10,487 bases of DNA from Haplosporangium gracile (Eukaryota; Mortierellomycota; Mortierellomycetes; Mortierellales; Mortierellaceae). A program made the position numbers and the translations under genes. The notes beneath the pieces are model-generated. The model was not told the origin of the DNA. It saw only the letters and a program-made list of their open reading frames with translations, and did not search any database. The DNA lies in NCBI GenBank assembly GCA_015499985.1, contig JAAAUF010001125.1:1275-11761 (forward strand), read 5' to 3'. This document shows positions 1 to 6,426 of the stretch, in pieces (within the stretch, counting starts at the first letter, position 1; every line of letters begins with the position of its first letter).

Positions 1-1
1 T

Positions 2-70
2 TCTTCACCGTCAGCGTTCCCAGTCTTGTCTTCTTCGCCGTCAGCGTTCCCAGTCTTGTCGTCTTGGCCG
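2..70 (+). repeat. 30-bp in-frame tandem repeat, about 2.3 copies
   Basis: Two nearly identical 30-bp units (about 1-30 and 31-60, differing at one base) are followed by a decayed partial third. In the zinc-finger frame each unit encodes ten residues (SSPSAFPVLS). The array may extend beyond the left edge. A 30-bp unit changes protein length without breaking frame, so copy number could vary between strains. Confidence 0.85.
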
Positions 71-778
71 TCACTTGGACCCGCGAGCGAAAGCCTGCTG
101 CACCCATGGTCTGTCGAGGACGGAGATTTCATATCAGTTGAATCTGTAGCAGAGGAGGAGTCTTATTACTTTCCTTTTTTGAAACAAGACTGCAAATCTA
201 ACTCGAGTGCATTTTTGAGTACCACGATAATCAACAACACGAGTCTTGTAATTCGGGCTTCGGTAGCTGGGTCACCCGTAGGCTTATCTTTATCGTCTTG
301 TTCGCATGGTTCGTGCAGCGATGAGAATGCCAGAGTTGTCAGTTTGCCGCCGCATTCCCAAGAGGGTGCAACATTGTTGGACGGTAGAGATGAAACTGAA
401 AGGATTGCAGGGGTGTTGCCGTGTTGCCCGGGTCAATCAACGGACCGGCGAATTGTGCAAGACCGGACGGCTTATTTGCATCGATGTAGAGTTTGCTGGA
501 AGAGGTTTAGAAGGAAGCCTGACTGTACTAGGCACGAGAAGTCCACTTGTGGCTCAGAAGATTTCGGTTGTATTGTTTGCCAAAAGGATCTTTGTAGGAA
601 AGATTCTTTAATGAGGCATCTCAGCAGAAACGAGGGACGTAACCCTTGTTCAATGGTGCTTGAGGCTGCGCAAATAAGCAACAGTGCCGTCGCATCAAGA
701 AGGGCGAAAAGGGATCAACTGGGGACGGACAGAGAAATCATGGCGGCTTTCAAGAAATATGAAGGGTTGGCCCGTTAA
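2..778 (+). CDS. C2HC-type tandem zinc-finger protein (5' truncated by window)
   Basis: The frame is open to the left edge with no usable ATG (the first in-frame Met lies inside the second finger), so the start is outside the window; TAA is at 776-778. The N-terminal half is Ser/Pro-rich and probably disordered. Two zinc-finger-like units lie near the C-terminus. The first has Cys codons at 485 and 494, His at 533 and Cys at 548 (C-x2-C-x12-H-x4-C). The second has Cys codons at 569 and 578, His at 617 and Cys at 647 (C-x2-C-x12-H-x9-C). The spacing resembles classical C2H2 fingers with the last His replaced by Cys. In such families the fingers usually bind DNA, which would make this a nuclear regulator; that is inference. 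The second unit has a long final spacer and may be degenerate. It ends 39 bp from the convergent gene at 818-1294. Confidence 0.7.
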   Translation, partial: SSPSAFPVLSSSPSAFPVLSSWPSLGPASESLLHPWSVEDGDFISVESVAEEESYYFPFLKQDCKSNSSAFLSTTIINNTSLVIRASVAGSPVGLSLSSCSHGSCSDENARVVSLPPHSQEGATLLDGRDETERIAGVLPCCPGQSTDRRIVQDRTAYLHRCRVCWKRFRRKPDCTRHEKSTCGSEDFGCIVCQKDLCRKDSLMRHLSRNEGRNPCSMVLEAAQISNSAVASRRAKRDQLGTDREIMAAFKKYEGLAR

Positions 779-801
779 CATGTTAATATAATAATACTTT
801 T

Positions 802-807
802 TTTATT
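802..807 (-). terminator. Poly(A) signal for the 818-1294 gene
   Basis: TTTATT on the plus strand reads AATAAA on the minus strand, 11 nt past the stop of the minus-strand gene. The 39-bp gap to the convergent zinc-finger gene means the two transcripts probably overlap at their 3' ends. Confidence 0.45.
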
Positions 808-817
808 CCAAACCAGT

Positions 818-1294
818 TCAGAAAGATCTTTTGCCTTTCCAGAACACATCGAGAATTTCGCTTTCTTTTCGTTGAATGTTATTACAACAGCATATGAATT
901 GCATGCGCACAGAAATCTCGAGATCTTTTAGTCTTCGCATCTCTTGCTCATTGCTGTTATCGATGGCCATTTTGAGCTGATGATAGATTTCTCCTGCGGC
1001 TTGCTGGACGTCTCTGAGTTCTTGTTGTAAGTTTGACATTGTTGCGCTTAGATCTTGGAAGTCTTGAAATCGAATAGCGTCCGGATATGATCCTAGTAAA
1101 TCTGTGTATGCCACTAGTCCGTGGTCCAAGGACTTTCTGTTCATTCTTGCGATAAATGATCGATAAATGTGGACCCACTTTGGATCGCGCCTTGAAAGCT
1201 TGTCTTCAATAGTTGAACGGTCATCGGCTAGCTTTTGGAATTCGAGGAAAAAGTTTGTATCGTCCGCGCCTAATTCGCATTGCAAGTCGAACAT
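818..1294 (-). CDS. Coiled-coil protein, paralogue of the C-terminus of 8645-9664
   Basis: This is a 158-residue ORF from ATG (1292-1294) to a stop at 818-820. No named family is recognised. Residues about 84-158 are rich in Leu, Gln, Glu, Lys and Arg with heptad-like spacing, so a coiled coil and oligomerisation are likely. Residues 59-158 line up with residues 243-339 of the protein at 8645-9664: a GxxxYxxLLGxxxD start, an AA-x-E in the helix, and RKE-x7-W near the end in the same order and nearly the same spacing. The N-terminal 58 residues have no counterpart there. There is no signal peptide or membrane segment. A TTAAATA box lies 58 bp upstream of ATG, and two GCCACA elements lie about 130 bp upstream. 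Tail-to-tail with the zinc-finger gene. Confidence 0.7.
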   Translation of the reverse strand: MFDLQCELGADDTNFFLEFQKLADDRSTIEDKLSRRDPKWVHIYRSFIARMNRKSLDHGLVAYTDLLGSYPDAIRFQDFQDLSATMSNLQQELRDVQQAAGEIYHQLKMAIDNSNEQEMRRLKDLEISVRMQFICCCNNIQRKESEILDVFWKGKRSF

Positions 1295-1351
1295 ATTGAT
1301 CGGATGCTTGGGAGAAGTGAAGAATAAATTGATGTGAACCTGGGATTCGGC

Positions 1352-1358
1352 TATTTAA
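1352..1358 (-). promoter_or_regulatory. TATA-like box for the 818-1294 gene
   Basis: TTAAATA on the minus strand lies 58 bp upstream of the ATG, a distance matching the other TATA boxes in the window. Confidence 0.4.
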
Positions 1359-1420
1359 GCTTGTTGGCAGAGGGATAAATCAAACTCCTTCGAAAAGACG
1401 GTGTATTGTGCGGCTTATTT

Positions 1421-1434
1421 TGTGGCGTTGTGGC
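1421..1434 (-). promoter_or_regulatory. Paired GCCACA elements upstream of 818-1294
   Basis: Two TGTGGC cores at 1421-1426 and 1429-1434 read GCCACAACGCCACAAAA on the minus strand. The same GCCACAAAA form occurs twice upstream of the gene at 2377-3285. Function is inferred only from recurrence upstream of genes. Confidence 0.4.
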
Positions 1435-1806
1435 ATGAAGGGGGAAACTTGTGGTTCGTTGCGGTGACCAAAAGGATTGTCGAAATGAAGTTGTCAGAAA
1501 GAAGGAAAGCATCAACCGGAAAAGTCAAACCCAAACGTCAACCCATTTGCATTCCTTGGCCTCTTCTATAGCAAGGGACGCATAAGCCATTTCGGGCGAA
1601 GAGCCGTATTATTGGATTGAAGGCACAAAATCCGTTGTTCTTTGTCATTGACAAAGAGATACGAAAAGGGTACTTGAAGGAGCAATGGGCCTGCAACCTG
1701 AGACTACAACCTGCAATGTAGAGCACTCCAAATTTTCAAGCAGGGCCGCAAGCACAGTTAAACTTTTTTTAAAACCAGGGGGATAATCATCAAGTAGTCG
1801 TTAGCA

Positions 1807-2045
1807 TGTGTAGACATCCGCGATTGAATGAGAGCCATTCATCCGGTATGTAGACAAGAGCACTAGCGGAGAAGTTTCGTAAACATTGGCAGAGAAATCA
1901 TGTGATCAACTGGGGTGTATTCAATAAGTATATGTAGACGTCCGCGATTGAATGAGAGCCAATCATTCGGGTTGTTGATGTACGCAAAAAAATACACTTG
2001 CGAACTTCCACGACTCAACGACAGCCAATCATTTTCGTCCTCGAC
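1807..2045. repeat. Three diverged copies of a ~45-bp dispersed repeat
   Basis: Copies at about 1807-1851, 1931-1980 and 1997-2040 share the core TCCGCGATTGAATGAGAGCC followed by A(A/T)TCATTCGG-like sequence. The first two are nearly identical and the third is strongly diverged (TCCACGACTCAACGACAGCC). GAATG and CATTC inside each good copy form a small inverted repeat. Two of the copies contain CCAAT. The origin could be a decayed mobile element or a duplicated regulatory block; nothing in the sequence decides. Confidence 0.65.
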
Positions 2046-2181
2046 ATACATTGTTTTTTAATGTATGTCCAAGGCTACTTTGTGTTCATGGCTGATGTTC
2101 GGGGGGAGAAGTTTCGCAAAAAGCCTGTAAACCTTCTCAATATGTTGTCAACATTGGCAGTGAAGTCATGTGATCAACTGG
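1868..2181. repeat. Duplicated block, copies 1868-1913 and 2105-2181
   Basis: Both copies begin GGAGAAGTTTCG and end with ACATTGGCAG(A/T)GAA(A/G)TCATGTGATCAACTGG with very few mismatches, but the right copy carries about 31 extra bases in the middle. Because 31 is not a multiple of three, the copies cannot encode the same peptide, which argues against a conserved coding region. Together with the 45-bp repeat copies this suggests a local duplication of a compound unit. Confidence 0.7.
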
Positions 2182-2376
2182 TCTTATCCTCTTCTGGAAA
2201 AAGCGATGTTTTTTGTGAAGACTTCTACTTATTGAACACTCTTCAGATTGGCTCCCGATATCACTCAACAAACACAATTCTTATCAATATCAGTCATACT
2301 TGTTCTTCACATAAATATTTTTATTTTTTTCACAGGAGAAACTCGTTCGACATCATTCCGAAAGGGCCGCTCGTTT

Positions 2377-3285
2377 TCATTGCTGCACAGGAACAACAGC
2401 TTCACCGCCATCCATGTCTTCATCTTCACTGTCAAGGCTGATGGGTTCAGCAAGAGTACCAAGTTTTAACATTTCTTTGCTGAGTTCCCCTTGCTGGTTG
2501 GCGTCAAAGTTCGTCGATTTCGCAAATTCGACAGGGGGATCTCCGTTCTGGGTTTGGCTCGGTTCCTCTCCAGTGCCTGAAGCCGAGGCCTGATCATGGA
2601 CAGAGAAGGTATTTGTCTGCTCAGCGTTCAACTGGCCTATATGCTGTCCTTTAGCATTGATATCAACATCGACTGAGCCAAGGACCGGGAAAGTAGATTG
2701 ACCTTGAGAGACAGATCCTTGAGATCCATTGTTTGAGCGCTTTGGGTCGACTGTCGGCGCTTCAACGGCAGCACGTTTCGAGGGGATAAGTTTCTCAATA
2801 ATGTCAGCATGCACGCTATCTTCCACCCTGAGCTTGGCCTTTAGGGCTTCATTCTGAGTTTCCAAAGCTCGCAACAACAACTCAGCATCGTTGGTATGCT
2901 TCACGAAGACGGACGAGCTGGGCACACCTAAACCGTCGTAAAACTCCGAGTCTCTCGACTCTTCAACAGTCTTGATATCGACACTAACAGTGTTGGTAAC
3001 ACTACTACCGATTACTCTGGTTAGAATGTTCCAATTTCCTGTAACACTGATTCTTGAATTCTGTTTGTACTCTTTGAGTTGATGAATGAATTCTCTTTTG
3101 GTGAAAGATGACTGCTCCTGATGTGAATTCCAAATGAGCTGGTAAGACACTCCCTGATAATCTCCTTCGATATGGTAGAAACCGATCTTATCGGAGTTCT
3201 GGAAAAGTTCTCGTTTAACCCTGAAGCTTATCGAGTTTAAAGGAAGAACGGTGTTCGTGGTAAAATAAAGTGCTCTTGGCGCCAT
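2377..3285 (-). CDS. OB-fold-like protein A with coiled coil and acidic SIM-like tail
   Basis: This is a 302-residue ORF; ATG sits in a good context (ACAATGG) and there is no signal peptide. Residues about 14-108 alternate short hydrophobic strands with a V-T-G turn (81-83), the pattern of an OB-fold beta barrel as in RPA-type single-strand DNA-binding proteins; the fold call is by eye. Landmarks shared with 4640-5410 are LPxxS[IV], QL[IK]W, V[ST]G and DGxx[VI]P[ST]3V (117-126); shared with 5674-6304 are EGD[YF][QK]G[VL]S (40-47) and V[ST]G. A heptad-like helix follows at 131-152, then a disordered Ser/Gln/Asn-rich region with PKR (181-183). The end, ISLDSEDED (282-290), resembles a SUMO-interacting motif: hydrophobic core then acidic run. 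A nuclear DNA- or protein-binding role is inferred. TATA box 102 bp upstream. Confidence 0.7.
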   Translation of the reverse strand: MAPRALYFTTNTVLPLNSISFRVKRELFQNSDKIGFYHIEGDYQGVSYQLIWNSHQEQSSFTKREFIHQLKEYKQNSRISVTGNWNILTRVIGSSVTNTVSVDIKTVEESRDSEFYDGLGVPSSSVFVKHTNDAELLLRALETQNEALKAKLRVEDSVHADIIEKLIPSKRAAVEAPTVDPKRSNNGSQGSVSQGQSTFPVLGSVDVDINAKGQHIGQLNAEQTNTFSVHDQASASGTGEEPSQTQNGDPPVEFAKSTNFDANQQGELSKEMLKLGTLAEPISLDSEDEDMDGGEAVVPVQQ

Positions 3286-3386
3286 TGTCGCAGGATTGAT
3301 TAAAGGAGAGTGAGATATGACAAGATAAAGTCTGAATACGTTAGGTGGGGAATGATATGCACATTGTTATGCGACCGAAGGATTCA

Positions 3387-3393
3387 TTTTATA
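3387..3393 (-). promoter_or_regulatory. TATA box for the 2377-3285 gene
   Basis: TTTTATA on the plus strand reads TATAAAA on the minus strand, 102 bp upstream of the ATG at 3285. Confidence 0.55.
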
Positions 3394-3470
3394 CGATGCG
3401 GATCCATCTGCGTTAGGCAGCGCTGCGTCAACTGGTTACTATTGATGGTCACCACATTTTCACACAAAGT

Positions 3471-3509
3471 GCCACAAAAATCAATTAAACGCGCTCACAT
3501 GCCACAAAA
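3471..3509. promoter_or_regulatory. Two GCCACAAAA elements
   Basis: Exact GCCACAAAA copies begin at 3471 and 3501, 30 bp apart, between two divergent genes. The same nine bases occur upstream of 818-1294, also within a promoter. Confidence 0.45.
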
Positions 3510-3632
3510 GAGCATCAAGGCTTCAAGAGCAGCAACCTCGACTTTCGGAGTTTGGCAAAAGAGAAACAAACAAAATAAATAGTCATTAAAATTTCAAAAA
3601 AAAACCATGTTCTTGAAAGAAGTGGATACATC

Positions 3633-4439
3633 ATGCCCACTAAACCTGCGGCTCCGGCTCCGAGCACGCGACCGACTCTCACAACAAAGAATCCAACCAC
3701 GACAACCACCACAAGCTCATTTACAGAGACAATATCTGCATCAAACGTCTATGGTTCAGCCCAAACTTCCATCATTCCTTCGGTCACCAATTCCGCTATC
3801 CACAAACCAATTCTGGGTGATCCATCTCTTGATGGAGCGTACAAATTCATAGGGATTATTCTCATATACTCTGTAGCCTTTCTTTTATGCTTCATTATCT
3901 TCGCGATATTAACTTGGCGAGCGATCAGGACAAAGACCAAAACATCTCTGGATCCACCCATCGCACTCAGCCCTATGAAGCTACGCAGAAAAAAACAACA
4001 GAACAAGAACTTTAAGCCTCTCAAGAGCGATCGGAACAGTGTTGAGAGTACGATGCCGTTTGCTATAAGTGCTTTTGCTAAGCCGGGCGCATCACAACAA
4101 TTTAACGGACGAGCATCAGTCCATGAAATTCGATGCCATTCTGAGAACACTGTTCCAGGTTTTAATAGAGACTATGATAGTACATACGACATGTTCATCC
4201 AAACAAAGTCATCCAGGGCTCCAAGCCCTTCGCGTCGTAGCAGCAACGACATTACAACTTCTTCCGTTCGGAGAGGTGGAGGCCCTCCCAAAGTTCCGAA
4301 TCGTTCCAATGAGGAGATTGAGAACAATACTCGAGGTCCAGCTTTCGAACTGCTTACCGATGGCGAGCACGGCTACAGCATTAAAGACACTCCCGAACTA
4401 ATCAATGGTCTAGTTCGGGGCGCAAGATATCAAGGTTAA
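3633..4439 (+). CDS. Single-pass membrane protein with Ser/Thr/Pro-rich ectodomain
   Basis: This is a 268-residue ORF ending in TAA (4437-4439). Residues 1-67 are Pro/Thr/Ser-rich with a run of six Thr, typical of O-mannosylated fungal surface segments. A hydrophobic helix spans about 72-95 and is followed by basic residues (R96, R99, K101, K103), so the C-terminal ~170 residues should be cytosolic. The tail has a basic patch (RRKKQQNK, ~118-125), an APSPSRRSS stretch and PKVPNR (219-224), which fits a class II SH3 ligand (PxxPx[RK]). There is no cleavable signal peptide, so the topology would be N-out with the helix as signal-anchor, or an upstream exon is missing. The layout recalls Mid2-type surface sensors in outline only, with no sequence match claimed. 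ATG 3633 is not the first: an ATG at 3607 in another frame opens an overlapping 81-codon frame. AATAAA at 4597-4602. Confidence 0.7.
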   Translation: MPTKPAAPAPSTRPTLTTKNPTTTTTTSSFTETISASNVYGSAQTSIIPSVTNSAIHKPILGDPSLDGAYKFIGIILIYSVAFLLCFIIFAILTWRAIRTKTKTSLDPPIALSPMKLRRKKQQNKNFKPLKSDRNSVESTMPFAISAFAKPGASQQFNGRASVHEIRCHSENTVPGFNRDYDSTYDMFIQTKSSRAPSPSRRSSNDITTSSVRRGGGPPKVPNRSNEEIENNTRGPAFELLTDGEHGYSIKDTPELINGLVRGARYQG

Positions 4440-4596
4440 TATTATACAAAAAAAGCCAACATTAAACTTTGCAACTTTTCATATCTAACATTTACCTTCC
4501 GATTCAAAAGAAGTCCGTTACTGACGAGAACAGGCCGGCTCAAACTTCTAAAATATGATGAAACAAAGATTACAAGCGCATACGTTGGCCCCAGTA

Positions 4597-4602
4597 AATA
4601 AA
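4597..4602 (+). terminator. Poly(A) signal for the membrane-protein gene
   Basis: AATAAA lies about 158 bp after the stop of 3633-4439, between two convergent genes. Confidence 0.35.
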
Positions 4603-4639
4603 TATAATGTCAATTGATAACTTCCGTCCCTAAATTGGA

Positions 4640-5410
4640 TCACAACCACTTACTTCTAACAGAGGGCACAATCGTGTGATTGGACTTATGAACCCATCCA
4701 CTTCTTTGTGACAATTCCATCCCTCTCTGGATCACTGACCGACTTGAGCCAGTCTCATGTTCTCGTGATGGAATCTTCCTCGCTCCCTCCTCTTTTCGAC
4801 TAGGAGACTTCTCCGTTGACAAATCCTTCCCTTTCTGGATCACTGACCGACTTGAGCCATTCTCATGTTCTCGTGATGGAATGTCCCTCGCTCCCTCCTC
4901 TTTTCGACTAGGAGACTTCGCCGCTGGTGATAGGCCTGTAGTGCTTTCTTTCGAAATCTGCATCCGTTTCATTTGTTCAGTCAATGAATCCAGCGCGATC
5001 TTCTTCCTGAGATACTTGATACAAAACTCTAGGTCCTTTTCAGCTTTTGCATCCTTAACTGTCGTGGTCGGAATTGCACAGCCATCGTTTATGACTTTTT
5101 TTGGCGAGTAAATCTCTAAGCTTGTCGCAATAATGCTCCTGTTGCATACTAGAACTCCATCGTCAACAAAAGCATGCATTACAAACTCACCAGACACCTC
5201 TAATATGTCTCTTATTTTAAGGTTATTAAGCAACACCGGGAACCGCCTTCCTTCCTGACGATGCCATTTCAGCTGCATTAATCGCGTATCGGAGCACAAC
5301 TGGCACAGAACAAGCAACCAGGTCGGATCAGACTCCAAGACTTTAGGCTTATCCAGTACTAAAATCTTAACGCTGGAAACTGGCAACGAAATCATGTCGG
5401 ACTGCTTCAT
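4640..5410 (-). CDS. OB-fold-like protein B with two 36-residue C-terminal repeats
   Basis: This is a 256-residue ORF with ATG in a good context (ACCATGA). The N-terminal ~105 residues are strand-rich and align with protein A (2377-3285): LPVSSV (9-14) to LPLNSI, QLKW (46-49) to QLIW, VSG (72-74) to VTG, and DGCAIPTTTV (109-118) to DGLGVPSSSV, with similar spacing. A charged helix follows at about 120-152. Two nearly identical 36-residue repeats (165-200 and 201-236), each with a PSRKEEGAR...PSREHE core, make a basic/acidic Ser-rich tail. The duplication is recent, as the DNA copies differ at few positions. A perfect GTAAGT donor (4653-4658, minus) in the last codons means the end may be spliced to an unidentified final exon; the unspliced stop is kept. 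Divergent from 5674-6304, with a 263-bp shared upstream region. Function unknown; nucleic-acid binding is inferred from the fold pattern. Confidence 0.68.
   Translation of the reverse strand: MKQSDMISLPVSSVKILVLDKPKVLESDPTWLLVLCQLCSDTRLMQLKWHRQEGRRFPVLLNNLKIRDILEVSGEFVMHAFVDDGVLVCNRSIIATSLEIYSPKKVINDGCAIPTTTVKDAKAEKDLEFCIKYLRKKIALDSLTEQMKRMQISKESTTGLSPAAKSPSRKEEGARDIPSREHENGSSRSVIQKGKDLSTEKSPSRKEEGARKIPSREHETGSSRSVIQRGMELSQRSGWVHKSNHTIVPSVRSKWL
4720..4924 (-). repeat. 108-bp tandem duplication inside OB-like gene B
   Basis: Units begin at 4720 and 4828, a period of 108 bp or 36 codons, and are nearly identical over about 97 bp each. The duplication keeps the frame. Such coding minisatellites are prone to copy-number change by unequal crossing-over. 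Confidence 0.85.
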
Positions 5411-5673
5411 GGTAATATCGGGATGTCCTTCAAGGCAGGCAAATTTATTTTTCTAGCACGGATAACCATGATTTTGCTGTTCTTAATGAGTGTTTTTCAG
5501 TCTCCAAAAATATCCCTCTTTCGAAACTTCTTGCGTCTATCACATTTCGCCACATTCTCACACACTTCTACACATGCAGCCAAGACACGCGGAGGATCTA
5601 CACAACTTTAAATCATGTCTCCTCGATAAAAAGACTTGGAGAAATCAATTGTTTCTCCAAAAAAAATTACAGC
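5411..5673. promoter_or_regulatory. Divergent promoter between OB-like genes B and C
   Basis: This 263-bp A/T-rich spacer separates two head-to-head paralogue-like genes. It contains one GCCACA core (5549-5554), TTTAAAT (5608-5614) and GATAAAAAG (5624-5632) as TATA candidates 40-65 bp upstream of the plus-strand ATG, a minus-strand AAATAAATTT about 40 bp upstream of the minus-strand ATG, and a 21-bp hairpin at 5638-5658. Head-to-head arrangement would allow joint control; that is inferred. Confidence 0.4.
5638..5658. repeat. 21-bp inverted repeat in the 5' leader of OB-like gene C
   Basis: GGAGAAA (5638-5644) and TTTCTCC (5652-5658) are perfect complements flanking TCAATTG, itself centred on the palindrome CAATTG. 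It lies 16 bp before the proposed ATG at 5674, so it could be an mRNA hairpin that slows initiation or a dimeric protein-binding site. Confidence 0.5.
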
Positions 5674-6304
5674 ATGACTTCTGAGAGGTACAAATTGCTT
5701 AGTTATGAAGGTTTTTGAGGGTTTATCTCTTTAATAATAGCAGCTGTCTAACGCAACCCATTCTTCACATAGATATAGACCAAGGAGATACAAAGAGCAC
5801 CCAGACATTCCCGAGCATCCGCCAAGGGTCATATATAACATGCTTTCAAGCTCTCCCTATGATAACCAAATACTCCCTAAAGATATAAAAGACGTGGATG
5901 TTTATCTCAAATCTGCATGCGTATGGACTTTCCATCAAGACACTGGGACCAACCTCGCCACTGACCCTTGTTATAAAATGGAGTTTCACGCTGCCATTCT
6001 CGAGGAGGGTGATTTCAAAGGGCTGAGTGTTTTAGTCACTAGATCATTCCAACCTGCTGTTATCAACCCGTGCAAGGACGTCCACCTTGATATCGGAATG
6101 ATTGTCAAGGTCTCCGGCAAGCTAACTGCCCAACGCCCACATGACGACAAAGCTGGCCTCACAGCTTTTTTTTTATTAGAAGCAAACGCGATAAAGAGAG
6201 ATATTTGTCATAGCAAGGCCATAGAGAAAAACGACCAGCAGCGCCTTATTAGAAATCCTTTGTATACACCTAACATTTCCAAACTGGGCGAATTCAACTG
6301 CTAA
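5674..6304 (+). CDS. OB-fold-like protein C (two exons, joined 5674-5687 and 5773-6304)
   Basis: The main frame has its first internal Met at 5840 but is open upstream to 5741. A short exon from ATG 5674 splices in frame through the 5688-5772 intron to give 181 residues with no stop; the 5840 start would give 154. Residues about 45-147 are strand-rich. EGDFKGLS (83-90) matches EGDYQGVS of protein A and VSG (118-120) matches the turn in A and B, so this is likely a third, more diverged family member; unlike A and B it lacks the long disordered tail. It has four to six Cys without a zinc-ligand pattern, and no signal peptide. The stop TAA overlaps AATAAA (6304-6309), implying a very short 3' end. 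The OB call is by visual pattern; it could be another small beta barrel. Confidence 0.65.
5688..5772 (+). other. 85-bp spliceosomal intron in OB-like gene C
   Basis: Donor GTACAA at 5688, branch site TCTAAC at 5747-5752, acceptor CACATAG ending at 5772, 20 nt after the branch adenine. These are textbook fungal proportions. The 14-nt first exon joins in the right phase to the frame of the main exon with no stop between. A second AG at 5777-5778 would add or remove two codons without changing the frame. Confidence 0.6.
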
Positions 6305-6360
6305 ATAAATGAAGATAACGCACCTCTCCCTTTCAAAAGAATGACACTTATCAAAATGCT

Positions 6361-6426
6361 TGTGGCTCAATATGTGGCCCAATATGTGGCTCAATATGTG
6401 GCGCTCGTGGTGTAACATGTGGCTCA
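6361..6426 (+). repeat. 12-bp tandem repeat of TGTGGCTCAATA
   Basis: Five TGTGGC cores start at 6361, 6373, 6385, 6397 and 6418. The first four are spaced exactly 12 bp with consensus TGTGGCTCAATA. Three (6362-6369, 6386-6393 and 6419-6426) match GTGGCTCA exactly. The array lies between the 3' end of OB-like gene C and the F-box gene, about 500 bp upstream of the latter. Confidence 0.75.

Larger units (their letters stand above)
1295..2376. other. 1.1-kb intergenic stretch with dispersed repeats, no confident gene
   Basis: It separates two minus-strand genes. The left part is the promoter of the 818-1294 gene. One weak coding-like frame (1485-1721, +) is interrupted by TAG at 1569-1571. From about 1807 the sequence is a mosaic of two diverged repeat families (listed separately), and the right end holds the poly(A) signal (TTTATT at 2320-2325) of the 2377-3285 gene. 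The longest plus-strand frame, 1998-2441, runs into the opposite-strand gene and crosses the repeats, so I do not call it. Confidence 0.5.
3286..3632. other. Divergent promoter region between OB-like gene A and the membrane-protein gene
   Basis: This 347-bp gap separates two divergent starts. It holds TATAAAA on the minus strand (3387-3393) for the left gene, two GCCACAAAA elements (3471-3479 and 3501-3509), and an A-rich tract just before the right gene. No convincing ORF is present. Confidence 0.6.

Noticed and set aside
549..556. GTGGCTCA inside the zinc-finger CDS (and another at 9148-9155 inside the Ser-Pro-rich CDS)
   Set aside because: These are single copies within coding sequence; they may be incidental and are not counted as regulatory sites.
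1485..1721. Plus-strand frame of 78 codons broken by one TAG at 1569-1571 in a CTA-TAG-CAA context
   Set aside because: It reads somewhat protein-like and TAG-CAA resembles known readthrough contexts, but two open stretches of 28 and 49 codons are within chance and no promoter or homology supports a gene.
1998..2441. 147-codon plus-strand frame
   Set aside because: It crosses the dispersed repeats and runs into the 3' end of the opposite-strand OB-like gene; the duplicated block has a non-triplet indel, so the frame is not maintained.
5423..5684. Two 62-64-codon plus-strand frames upstream of OB-like gene C
   Set aside because: They overlap each other within a promoter-like A/T-rich spacer and do not connect in frame to the downstream gene.
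6361..6426. CRISPR-like or telomere-like array
   Set aside because: Units are only 12 bp with no unique spacers, the setting is eukaryotic, and the sequence does not resemble TTAGGG-type telomere repeats; a short regulatory tandem repeat fits better.
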